A stretch of DNA of 64,000 bases from Thermoplasmata archaeon. Lineage in GTDB: Archaea; Thermoplasmatota; Thermoplasmata; Lutacidiplasmatales; UBA184. The notes beneath the pieces are model-generated. The model was not told the origin of the DNA, did no database searches, and saw only the letters and a program-made list of their open reading frames with translations. Position numbers and translations under genes: made by a program. Shown here in pieces: positions 53,942-62,973 of this stretch (position 1 is its first letter; each line of letters opens with the position of its first letter). The DNA lies in the NCBI GenBank assembly GCA_022750115.1, contig JAKIWI010000002.1:235221-299220 (forward strand). Direction: 5' to 3'.

Positions 53942-56347
53942 ATGGCCAGGTCGTCGAGGTGGGCGGCGTGGTCGCGTGCGCTGGGGCAGATGGGCCTCGC
54001 GACGCTCCTGATCCTCTCTCTCGTCGCACCCGCCGGCTTCGCCCAGGGAGCCGCATCCGCGGACCGCGCCTCGCACGCGCTGACGTCCCAGCACGCGGCG
54101 GTTGTCGTTCATCCCCCAGGGCTCAAGGTCTCCGACCGGGTCCTGGCCGGCGCGCGGCCCGCCATCGGAACGGAGTACTACACGCAGGAGGGGGCCACGA
54201 TCTCCCAGTTGAACGATAGCGCCGCCACGGGCGTGGCTCGCATGGTGGAATTCGTTCGGCTCGTGAGCAGCCCGTACTCGACCGCGTACGAGCTGAACGG
54301 CCTGTCCAACTCGGCCGACTGGTGGCAGATTGTGGTGGCGGACAACTGGCCCGGTTGCAATTCGGGGTTCGAGGAGGCGACGGAGGTCTGGGACAGCCTC
54401 GGGAACTCGGCGGCCATCACCTGCGATTCCACTCTGACGCTCTCGGCCGGCGACCTCGTGGAGTTCTCGATCTACTTCTCGGGCGGGAACGGCTGCATGG
54501 CGCTACGCGACGTCACCACGTCGTCCTCGACCCACGCGCTGTGCCAATCGCAGCCCGACTCCGGCGGGACGAAGTGGCAGTTCCTGACGTCGACATCGGA
54601 CGGGAACGGCTACTACACCGGGCCCATGACCGAGGTCATCAACCAGAGCGCGACCTCGTGTCCCGACAACACGCTGATGCCGCGGGTCGCCTACGAGTAC
54701 GCCAACGACACGTTCGTCACCAACTATGTGGCCTGGTCGGACGAGTTCGTCTACCAGGGGAGCGCCTGTTACCAGACAGGTGAACCTGGCCAGGCGATCT
54801 CGCCCGGTGATCCCACGAGCTACTACGCGGACACCGCGTCCGGGACTTCGTACGGTCCGCACTGGGTCGATGGCCAGAACTACTCGCTGTTGAATCCGTC
54901 CTACGGATTCCGCTTCGAGACCGACCCGACGCCGATCCACTCGATCTCGATCGTCGGGACCCCCCCGAACCCCGTCGCCGGGCAGCTCGTGACGTTCAAC
55001 GCCACCGTCTCGGGCGGAGTGGCGGCGTACCAGATCCTCTGGAAGCTGAACGGAGTCCGCCAATCGCTCGCGAACGTTTCCTGGACCTGGACCGCTGGCC
55101 TGGCCGGCACGTACAATGTGGTCGCGTACGCGATCGACCAGCAGAGCGACGTCTCCGGCCCCTCGAACACGGTCCGGATCACGGTGCCCGGACCCCTTCA
55201 CGTGAGCGGGGTGAACGCCACCCCGGTCACCGGAACCGATGCCGGCCTTCCGGCGACGTTCTCGATCGTGATCTCGGGCGGGTACGGCTACTGGGTCGTC
55301 AACTGGTCCGGGTTGCCAGCGGGCTGCCTGGCGGCGAACCAAAGCACCATCCCCTGTACGCCAACTACGCCGGGGACCGTGAATATCTCCGCCTCGGTCC
55401 GCGACGGCAACGGATCGATGGTCACCACCGGCGTCCTCTCCTACCGGGTGTTCTCCCCGCTCCGCGTCGGGCTCACTTCGAGCGCGGCCGCGATCGACAT
55501 CGGCCAGTGGGTGACGGTCGTCGCCAACGTCTCGGGCGGCTCGGGTGGCACGAACCTGTACTGGTCGACGGTCGCCGGATGCGTCGTGCAGGGCAGCAAA
55601 TTCAACTGCACCCCGGTCGTCGTCGCCCCGCTCATCGTCGACCTCTCGGTCACCGACAGCGCCGGGGCGAGCGTTCCGGTAGGGGCGGTGGTGTCCGTGA
55701 ACCCCACGCTCACCGTCGCGACCCCCGCGCCGCGCGTGCTGGCGGACGTCGGGGTCGAGTTCACCGCAAGGGTCACCGTCAGCGGAGGAACGACGCCGTT
55801 CACCTACCTCTGGTCGGGACTCCCGGTCGGCTGTTCCGTCACCGGACCGGTGGCGAACTGCTCCCTCGCGTCCGCGGTGACGTACGAGGCGACCGCGCAG
55901 GTGCGCGACGCTGCGGGCGAGTCCATCATCAGCGGCACGATCGAGATCGTCGGTGCCTCGGCCCCCCAAGTCGCGCTGAACTCCACCGGGAGCCCGGTCG
56001 TCGTCGGGGACTCCGTGACGTTCACCGCCGCCACGCACGGGGGAACGGCGCCGTTCTCCTACCGGTGGACCGGCCTCCCGTCCGGCTGCGTGGCCCGCAA
56101 CAGCCCGAGCATCAGCTGCGCGCCCACCGACACCGGGAACTACACTGTATCCGTGACGGCGTCCGACTCGGCGAACGGCACCGCCACCTCAACGACGACC
56201 CTAGCAGTCCAGCCGGCGTCGGGTCCGGGCGGTCCGGACAACAGCACCGGCACGTCCATCGGCTCGGGGCTGGTCTGGCTGCTCGTTCTGCTCGGGATCG
56301 CGGCGGCGGTCGCCGTCGCGGTGGTCGTGGCGCGCCGGCGCCGTTAG
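53942..56347 (+). CDS. Secreted surface protein: unknown N-terminal domain plus Ig/PKD-like repeats and C-terminal TM anchor
   Basis: 801 aa; signal LATLLILSLVAPAGFAQG; three or four GLPxGC-type units; C-terminal SGLVWLLVLLGIAAAVAVAVVVARRRR. Confidence 0.8.
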   Translation: MARSSRWAAWSRALGQMGLATLLILSLVAPAGFAQGAASADRASHALTSQHAAVVVHPPGLKVSDRVLAGARPAIGTEYYTQEGATISQLNDSAATGVARMVEFVRLVSSPYSTAYELNGLSNSADWWQIVVADNWPGCNSGFEEATEVWDSLGNSAAITCDSTLTLSAGDLVEFSIYFSGGNGCMALRDVTTSSSTHALCQSQPDSGGTKWQFLTSTSDGNGYYTGPMTEVINQSATSCPDNTLMPRVAYEYANDTFVTNYVAWSDEFVYQGSACYQTGEPGQAISPGDPTSYYADTASGTSYGPHWVDGQNYSLLNPSYGFRFETDPTPIHSISIVGTPPNPVAGQLVTFNATVSGGVAAYQILWKLNGVRQSLANVSWTWTAGLAGTYNVVAYAIDQQSDVSGPSNTVRITVPGPLHVSGVNATPVTGTDAGLPATFSIVISGGYGYWVVNWSGLPAGCLAANQSTIPCTPTTPGTVNISASVRDGNGSMVTTGVLSYRVFSPLRVGLTSSAAAIDIGQWVTVVANVSGGSGGTNLYWSTVAGCVVQGSKFNCTPVVVAPLIVDLSVTDSAGASVPVGAVVSVNPTLTVATPAPRVLADVGVEFTARVTVSGGTTPFTYLWSGLPVGCSVTGPVANCSLASAVTYEATAQVRDAAGESIISGTIEIVGASAPQVALNSTGSPVVVGDSVTFTAATHGGTAPFSYRWTGLPSGCVARNSPSISCAPTDTGNYTVSVTASDSANGTATSTTTLAVQPASGPGGPDNSTGTSIGSGLVWLLVLLGIAAAVAVAVVVARRRR

Positions 56348-56751
56348 AGATAGCCGAACTGGCGCTTGGCGAAGTCGCTCATCTTCTCCGGGGTCCAGGG
56401 CGGCTCCCAGACGAAATCGACGGTCGCCTTCGCGACGTTGGGGACCTTCTCGATCGTCGCCTTGATCTCGTCCGCCAGGACGCCCGCGACCGGGCAACCC
56501 GGAGCGGTCAGGGTCATGTGGAGAACAACGTCGTCGGCGGCGCCCCATTCGAACCCGTAGATGAGTCCGAGGTCCACGATGTTCATCGGGATCTCGGGGT
56601 CGTAGATCTTCTTCAGTTCCTTCATCATCTGGGCCTCGGCGTCGGCGTGGGGACCGGCGGCGGGGGCGGGAGTCGCGCTCGCGGCCGCCGGAGCGGGGGT
56701 CGCGCTGGCGGTGGCCGGAGCGGGAGGAGTAGTGGATTCGGCCTCGCTCAT
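56344..56751 (-). CDS. MIP18/DUF59 family Fe-S assembly-like protein with Ala/Pro-rich N-terminal tail
   Basis: From ATG 56751: ELKKIYDPEIPMNIVDLGLIYGFEW...HMTLTAPGCPVAGVLADEIK...VDFVWEPPWTPEKMSDFAKRQFGYL. Confidence 0.85.
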   Translation of the reverse strand: MSEAESTTPPAPATASATPAPAAASATPAPAAGPHADAEAQMMKELKKIYDPEIPMNIVDLGLIYGFEWGAADDVVLHMTLTAPGCPVAGVLADEIKATIEKVPNVAKATVDFVWEPPWTPEKMSDFAKRQFGYL

Positions 56752-56774
56752 GGACTTGGAATTCCGAGCAGCAG

Positions 56775-56781
56775 TATAAGG
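56775..56781 (-). promoter_or_regulatory. TATA-like box (ccttata) for the MIP18 family gene
   Basis: Centred about 26 nt upstream of ATG 56751 on the minus strand. Confidence 0.5.
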
Positions 56782-56825
56782 TCGACCCAGCGGCGATGGT
56801 CGAACGGTAAGCCGGACGGGCAACC

Positions 56826-56832
56826 TGTTATG
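56826..56832 (+). promoter_or_regulatory. TATA-like box (tgttatg) for mptA
   Basis: Centred about 27 nt upstream of GTG 56856. Confidence 0.5.
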
Positions 56833-56855
56833 CGGCTCGGTCCGTCCGCCGCGCC

Positions 56856-57761
56856 GTGAAGGACGTCCACGCGATGGCCCCCGCCCACGGACGACTCGAG
56901 CTGCACCGGGTCGGCGTCCGCGGCGTCAAGAAGCCGCTCGTGGTCCAACGTCCGGACCGCTCCGTCACGCTCACGGCGTCGTTCGCCGTGGCGGTCGACC
57001 TCCCCTCGACCCGGAAGGGCTCGGACCTCTCGCGGAACGCCGAGCTCCTCGCCGAGGTCGTAGATTGGACGGCGCAGCGCCCGGTCGAAAGCCTCGAATC
57101 GGCCTGTTCGACGATCGCACGGGAGCTCCTCGTCCGCCACCCGTACGCGAAGGACGCCGAGGTCCGGGCCGAAGCCGATTACTTCGCCCGTCGGGGAATC
57201 TCGCCGACGCGCCAAAGCCTCGAGGACTTCCGGTTGTATGCCGAGGCCGTTGCCCGTCGGGAGGGACCAGATTCCATCTCGCTCGCGCGGACGATCGGAG
57301 CCGAGGCGGTCGGCATGACGGCGTGCCCGTGTGCGATGGAGACCGCGCGCGAGAAGCTCACGAAAGAGTTCCCGCTCCTCGCCGACCCGTCACTGAAGGA
57401 CCTCCCGATCGTCACGCACAACCAGCGCAACCGGACCCGGCTCGACCTCGAGCTCCCCGAGGGGGTCGACGTCGAGGTCGACGACATCCTGTCGACAATC
57501 GAGAGCGCGCAGTCGTCCCCCACCTACGCGATCTTGAAGCGGGGGGATGAGGCCGACGTTGTCCTCACCGCCCACCGCCATCCGAAGTTCGTCGAGGATG
57601 TGATGCGAGACCTCCTGGCCTCGCTCCCGGCGCGGTTCCCCGCCCTCCCGGACTCGGTCGGGGTGCGGGTGGTCACGGTCAGCGAGGAGTCGATCCACAA
57701 GTACGACGTCACGTCCTCGCACCGGACCGTCCTCGGCGACCTTCGCGCGCCGCCCGGCTGA
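56856..57761 (+). CDS. mptA: GTP cyclohydrolase MptA/FolE2 (type IB)
   Basis: 301 aa; GVRGVKKPLVV, SKNAEL-like region, EAVGMTACPCAMETAREKL signature, ITHNQRNRTRLDLE-like segment. Confidence 0.9.
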   Translation: MKDVHAMAPAHGRLELHRVGVRGVKKPLVVQRPDRSVTLTASFAVAVDLPSTRKGSDLSRNAELLAEVVDWTAQRPVESLESACSTIARELLVRHPYAKDAEVRAEADYFARRGISPTRQSLEDFRLYAEAVARREGPDSISLARTIGAEAVGMTACPCAMETAREKLTKEFPLLADPSLKDLPIVTHNQRNRTRLDLELPEGVDVEVDDILSTIESAQSSPTYAILKRGDEADVVLTAHRHPKFVEDVMRDLLASLPARFPALPDSVGVRVVTVSEESIHKYDVTSSHRTVLGDLRAPPG

Positions 57762-57779
57762 GACGACGGAGCGCCTCCG

Positions 57780-59087
57780 ATGCGCTACGCGCTCGACGGG
57801 ATCCGTCGCCGGCCAGCTCGTTCTGCCCTGACCGCGCTGGGCATCGGACTCGCCACCGGACTCGTGACCGTACTCCTCGCCCTGTCCGCGGGGGTCCAGG
57901 GGAGCGCGGCGCGCCTCGCCACGGCGAGCGGCGTCGACCTGATCGCGACGAGCGCCAACACTTCACTGAGCGCGACCACCTTCCCGCCGCTCACCGACGC
58001 CCACGGCATCCCGCCCGGATTCGCTCGGGCCGACCCGAACGTCGCGACCGCGAGTCCGTGGCTCGTCGCTTCGTTCGTCTACGCGAACAGTTCCCTGTAC
58101 TTGGCGGCCAACGCGTCGCCGAACGGCACCGGCATCCCCTCCGGTTGGGGCCCGGCCAGCGGAGAGGCCGTCGGCTGGATCCCCGGAGCTAATGCCGGGC
58201 TCGAGACGCCCTCCGTGGCCATGGGTCCCGGGTTCTCCAGCTCCGGCGACCCCCACTATGCGAACGGGACGTACGCTGGGCCGTTCACGCACGAGGTCGT
58301 GCTCGACGGCGGCCTGGCGGGCGTCCTGAACGCGACCGTTGGCAGCGTCGTGTACAGCAGCGTGCAACCGCTTGCCTCCCCTGCCGGGGCTCTCGCGTGG
58401 TTCGCCAATGCCACGCCGTTCCGGGTCGTCGGAATTTCGGGTCCGTTCTTCCTCATCCCGTCGGCGCTGCTCGGATTCTTCTATCTCTCGGAGGCGCAGT
58501 CGGTCGACGGCGCGACCGCGGTCCATAACGACGAAGCGTCGGTCGTCCTCGTCCACCTCCACGACCCGTCGAACCCCGCGGCGGACCAGAGCTCGCTCAA
58601 GGCGGCGTTCCCGAGCCTCACGGTGTTCACGCTCGGCAACATTCTCGGCGCCGTCCAGTCGGTCGTCGACCTCTACCGCACGTTCGGGACCCTGATCGGG
58701 CTCGTGGCGCTCGTGGTCGCGGCCTTGTTCACAACGACGGTCCTCACGATGTCGGTCGACGACCGGAGCCGGGAACTCGCCACGCTCCGCGCCATCGGGT
58801 TCCCCCGGGCGACGATCGGCCGCTACGTGCTCGAAGAGGCCGCCGTGCTCGCGGGACTCGGACTCGTCGTCGGCCTGGTCGGTGGCTACGTCGGCGCTTA
58901 CCTACTCAACCGGTTCCTCGTGGGCCTCCTGGCGGGACTCCCCGCCGGGTTTTCGTTCGTCGCGTTCGACGGCGCCGTAGTCGCGAGTGCCGTGGTGGAG
59001 GTCGCCGTCATCGGCCTCCTCGCTGCGATCCTGCCTGCCGCGCAGGCGATGCGCCTGCCAATCGCCGAGGAGCTCCGAGCGCCATGA
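57780..59087 (+). CDS. ABC transporter permease, FtsX/MacB-like
   Basis: 435 aa; N-terminal RRPARSALTALGIGLATGLV; C-terminal three TM helices with DDRSRELATLRAIGFPRATIGRYVLEEA. Confidence 0.85.
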   Translation: MRYALDGIRRRPARSALTALGIGLATGLVTVLLALSAGVQGSAARLATASGVDLIATSANTSLSATTFPPLTDAHGIPPGFARADPNVATASPWLVASFVYANSSLYLAANASPNGTGIPSGWGPASGEAVGWIPGANAGLETPSVAMGPGFSSSGDPHYANGTYAGPFTHEVVLDGGLAGVLNATVGSVVYSSVQPLASPAGALAWFANATPFRVVGISGPFFLIPSALLGFFYLSEAQSVDGATAVHNDEASVVLVHLHDPSNPAADQSSLKAAFPSLTVFTLGNILGAVQSVVDLYRTFGTLIGLVALVVAALFTTTVLTMSVDDRSRELATLRAIGFPRATIGRYVLEEAAVLAGLGLVVGLVGGYVGAYLLNRFLVGLLAGLPAGFSFVAFDGAVVASAVVEVAVIGLLAAILPAAQAMRLPIAEELRAP

Positions 59088-60328
59088 GATGGCGTCCTCG
59101 ACTTTCCCACACGGGTCTTCAGGACCTCCTCGCCGTCGCAGCGATTGCCACCGCCGTCGCTCTTCCGGTCGTTCTCCTCTCGGTGGGCGGGGGAGTCTCG
59201 GCGCACGAAAGGGCCGCGCTCGAGAGCGCGGGGTTCGAGATCACCGTCTCGGCGTCCGGGACGCACGGCATCGGGGGCGCGCACGCTCTGGGCGACCGGA
59301 TCGACCGACTCGCCAACGTCTCGGCAGCTTCCCCTGTGCTCAGCCAGGCGATCGATGTGCGGGGTCCGACGGGGCTCACCGAGCCGGCCCTGGCGGAGGG
59401 AGTCCTTCCCGCCCCATTCCTGACGACGTTGGGGCCGGCGGCCCGGGGCGCGTTCCCGACCCACCTCGACCTGGGCGACCCGATGGACGCGGCGCATTTC
59501 GCCAACGGGACCTACTCCGGCCCGTCGGCCCAGAAGATCCTCCTCGCGGCCCCGATCGCGGCCGCGCTCGGAGCGAGCGTCGGGGACGCCGTCACGATTC
59601 AGGGCGGTACGAATGCGTCGAACGCCGCGCACTTCGTCGTGACCGGTGAGTTCGGTACCCCCTCCGGTCCCCTCGGACCGGTCGCCGGTTTCGCGGTCAT
59701 CCTGCCCCTCTCGGACCTGCAGCTCTTGACCGGGAGCGCGCGGGTGAACGGGACGACGGGCGCGTTGATCGACGCGGCCGATACCGTCGAAGTCTCGCTC
59801 ACGGGTGCCACCGCCACCGACGCCTCGGCCGTGAGCCGAACGGCCAACGAGATCCGCGCCCTCGTTCCGTACTACGGGGTCTCGACACTGTCCGACGAGG
59901 TCGTCCAGCTCGACCAGGCGAACTCCGTACTGACGGGATTCTACCTCGCGCTCTCCGCGACGGCGATCATCATCGGTCTTCTGTTCCTCACGCTCGTCTT
60001 GCTGCGCCGCGTCGAGTCCGAGCGACGCGCGATCGGGATCCGACGGGCGATCGGGATCCCCCGCGCGTGGATCGTGGGGGGACTCGTCGCGCGATGCGCC
60101 GTGTTGGCGTCGACCGGCGTTGTGCTGGGAGTCTTCGGCGGATATCTCACGATCGCGATCTTGCAGCAGTACGGGACGGGCGAGGTGCCGGCGATCGCCG
60201 CGCTGGCCGTATTCAATCCCCGTATCCTGTTCGAACTTGGGGCGGGTACGGTCGCGCTCTGTCTCGCCTCGAGTGCCGTGGCGGCGCGGGCGGCCCTGCG
60301 CCTCCCGCTCTCGGAGGCGCTGCGGTGA
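59084..60328 (+). CDS. ABC transporter permease, FtsX/MacB-like
   Basis: 414 aa; VLLRRVESERRAIGIRRAIGIPRAWIVGGLV; ATGA overlap with upstream permease. Confidence 0.85.
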   Translation: MRWRPRLSHTGLQDLLAVAAIATAVALPVVLLSVGGGVSAHERAALESAGFEITVSASGTHGIGGAHALGDRIDRLANVSAASPVLSQAIDVRGPTGLTEPALAEGVLPAPFLTTLGPAARGAFPTHLDLGDPMDAAHFANGTYSGPSAQKILLAAPIAAALGASVGDAVTIQGGTNASNAAHFVVTGEFGTPSGPLGPVAGFAVILPLSDLQLLTGSARVNGTTGALIDAADTVEVSLTGATATDASAVSRTANEIRALVPYYGVSTLSDEVVQLDQANSVLTGFYLALSATAIIIGLLFLTLVLLRRVESERRAIGIRRAIGIPRAWIVGGLVARCAVLASTGVVLGVFGGYLTIAILQQYGTGEVPAIAALAVFNPRILFELGAGTVALCLASSAVAARAALRLPLSEALR

Positions 60329-61026
60329 GAGAGGTGCGCGCCCCGGCCCTCGCGCTCCGCGGGATCCGCCGCGTGTACGGCGTGGGTCCCGTTGCCGTGC
60401 GGGCGCTCGATGGAGTCGACCTGGAACTCGCTCCGGGCGAGTTCGTCAGCGTCGAAGGACCGTCCGGGTGCGGGAAGACGACACTCCTCAACCTCCTCGG
60501 GCTGCTCGACCAACCGACCGATGGGTCCCTCGAGTGGAACGGCCGGCCGGTCGGGCGCCTTCCGGAGCGCGAGCGGGCCCGCCGCCGACTGACCGGGGTC
60601 GGCTTCATCTTTCAACGGTTCTACCTTCTCCCGACGTTGACGGCAGAGGAGAACATCGAGCTCCCGATGCGGGGAGCGCGCCTACCCGCACCGGTCCGCG
60701 CGGCACGCACCAAGGAGTTGCTCGCGGCCGTCGGCCTCGCCGACCGAGCGCGGTCGAAACCCCACCAGCTCTCGGGCGGCGAGGAGCAGCGCGTGGCGAT
60801 CGCGCGCGCGCTCGCAAACGAGCCCGGTCTGCTCTTGGCGGACGAGCCGACGGGCGAGCTCGACCGGGCCAACACGGAGTCGGTGCTCGACCTCCTGGTC
60901 GACGCCCAGCGTCGGACGGGCGCGACGGTCGTCTTGGTCACGCACAACCCGGCGGTGGCCCGCCGGGCGCATCGCCACCTGACGATGGCGGACGGCCGGA
61001 TCGTCGCGGACACTCGGGAGGCATGA
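60325..61026 (+). CDS. ABC transporter ATP-binding protein (LolD/MacB type)
   Basis: GTG 60325; VEGPSGCGKTTLLNLLGLLDQPTDG (Walker A), LSGGEEQRVAIARAL (signature), LLLADEPTGELD (Walker B), LVTHN. Confidence 0.92.
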   Translation: MREVRAPALALRGIRRVYGVGPVAVRALDGVDLELAPGEFVSVEGPSGCGKTTLLNLLGLLDQPTDGSLEWNGRPVGRLPERERARRRLTGVGFIFQRFYLLPTLTAEENIELPMRGARLPAPVRAARTKELLAAVGLADRARSKPHQLSGGEEQRVAIARALANEPGLLLADEPTGELDRANTESVLDLLVDAQRRTGATVVLVTHNPAVARRAHRHLTMADGRIVADTREA

Positions 61027-61027
61027 C

Positions 61028-62806
61028 GTGGCCCGCATCGCCATTCTCCTGCGCGACCGCTGCCACCCCACCGAGTGCCAGTGGGAATGCCAGGCCTACT
61101 GCCCGCCGGTGCGGATGGGGCAGGAATGCATCGTCGAGGGCGGCGACGGGAAACCGATCATCTCCGAGACGCTCTGCATCGGCTGCGGGATCTGCGTTCA
61201 CAAGTGCCCCTTCGACGCGATCAAGATCCTGAACACCCCCGAGGCGGACGAGAGCGAGATCGTCCACCGGTACGGCTACAACGGCTTTCGATTGTACCGG
61301 CTGCCGAACCCACCGACGAAGGGGATCACGGGGATCCTCGGCCCGAACGGCACCGGCAAGTCGACGGCCCTGCGAGTGCTCGCGGGCACCGAGGTGCCGA
61401 ACCTCGGTCAGTACGGGACGAAGGCGAGTTGGGACGCCGTGCTCGCCCGCTACCGGGGTACCGCGCTCCACGCGCACTTCGAGAAGATCGCCCGCGGGAC
61501 GCTGCGGACGGCGTTCAAGCCGCAGTACGTGGACCAGTTCTCCGAGGAGCCGGGAACGGCGGAGGAGTTCCTGGTCCGCACGGGAGCGGATCCAGCAAAG
61601 GCGCTCAAGTCGGTCGGACTCGAACACAAGTCGGGCCGTCCGCTCCGCGAACTCTCCGGCGGCGAGCTCCAGCTGCTCGCCATCGCTCGGACGATCGGAA
61701 CCGACGCCGACCTCTACCTCATCGACGAGCCGTCGAGTTATCTCGACATCGTGCACCGCCTCGAGGTTGCCCGTCTCCTTCGGCGACTCGGGGAATCCAA
61801 GAGCATCGTCGTCGTCGAGCACGACCTCGCGCTGCTCGACTACCTCGCCGACCAGGCGCACCTCGTCTACGGGGAGGAGGCCGCGTTCGGGGTCATTTCC
61901 CACCCGATCGCGATGCGCAGTGCGATCAACACCTACCTCGGCGGCTACCTGAAGGACGAGAACGTCCGGTTCCGGACCGAGCCGGTCCGGTTCGTGGCCC
62001 ACCCGCCGAAACTGGCCGCGCGGCGCAACGTGCTCGTCGCGTTCTCCCCGCTCGAAAAGTCGTTCTCGTCCTTCCACCTCTCGGTCGGTGCGGGCGAGCT
62101 CGCGAAAGGCGAGACGGTCGGGATCGTCGGGCCGAACGCGACGGGGAAGACGACGTTCGTCCGGATGCTCGCGGGCGTCGAGCCACCGACGGCGGGCGTA
62201 CCGCCGGCCGGCGTCACCGTCAGCTACAAACCGCAGTACCTAAAGGCGACGAGCAAGGCGAGCCTGCGCGAGCGCGTCGACGCGCTCCGAGGCGATCCGA
62301 CCTTCGATGTCGGGCTGTTCGAGCGCGACCTCGTCCCGGGCCTGCACCTCGACGGACTGCTCGATGTGGCCCTCCCGGATCTGTCGGGCGGGGAATTGCA
62401 GCGCGCCGCCGTTGCCCTCGCCCTCGCGCGCCCGGCGACGCTCTACCTCCTCGATGAGCCCTCCGCCTACCTCGACGCGGACGAGCGGATCGCGATGGCG
62501 AAGTTGATCCGTCGACAAGTGGAGCGGCAGGCCGTGAGCGCGCTGGTGGTCGACCACGACGTGTACTTCCTCGACCTCGCTTGCGACTCCTTGATGGTCT
62601 TCCGCTCGGAGGGCGCGGAGCGAGAACGCGGCTTTGGATCCGGTCCTTACTCGATGCGCGAGGGAATGAACCAACTTCTGAAGGACGTCCAAGTTACCTT
62701 CCGACGCGACGCGGAGACGCTCCGACCCCGGATCAATCGGGAGGGTTCGGTGCTCGACCGCGAACAGCGGGAGCACGGCGAGTACTACTACGAACTCGCT
62801 TCCTGA
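61028..62806 (+). CDS. abcE1: ABCE1/RLI ribosome recycling ATPase
   Basis: 592 aa; N-terminal CxxxxCxxxCxxxCP and CIGCGICVHKCPF Fe-S clusters, two ABC cassettes (GPNGTGKST, GPNATGKTT; LSGGELQ twice). Confidence 0.95.
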   Translation: MARIAILLRDRCHPTECQWECQAYCPPVRMGQECIVEGGDGKPIISETLCIGCGICVHKCPFDAIKILNTPEADESEIVHRYGYNGFRLYRLPNPPTKGITGILGPNGTGKSTALRVLAGTEVPNLGQYGTKASWDAVLARYRGTALHAHFEKIARGTLRTAFKPQYVDQFSEEPGTAEEFLVRTGADPAKALKSVGLEHKSGRPLRELSGGELQLLAIARTIGTDADLYLIDEPSSYLDIVHRLEVARLLRRLGESKSIVVVEHDLALLDYLADQAHLVYGEEAAFGVISHPIAMRSAINTYLGGYLKDENVRFRTEPVRFVAHPPKLAARRNVLVAFSPLEKSFSSFHLSVGAGELAKGETVGIVGPNATGKTTFVRMLAGVEPPTAGVPPAGVTVSYKPQYLKATSKASLRERVDALRGDPTFDVGLFERDLVPGLHLDGLLDVALPDLSGGELQRAAVALALARPATLYLLDEPSAYLDADERIAMAKLIRRQVERQAVSALVVDHDVYFLDLACDSLMVFRSEGAERERGFGSGPYSMREGMNQLLKDVQVTFRRDAETLRPRINREGSVLDREQREHGEYYYELAS

Positions 62807-62973
62807 CGTGGGCAATGCCCTTTCCGGAGGCTTTCATGGCTATAGGGCACCGCACGGGGGAGGTCTTGACCGATCCTGCCGTCCCGAACTCTCCCACAGG
62901 TTCTGGAACGCTGGGCCGACCCTCTCAGTCGGGGCATGGGAGGCCAAGCACGTGACTCCCACTTTCAGGCTCA

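Noticed and set aside
62836-62845. gctatagggc as a promoter for the edge propeller gene
   Set aside because: About 130 nt from the ATG and not at the -27 spacing seen elsewhere; cannot be supported.
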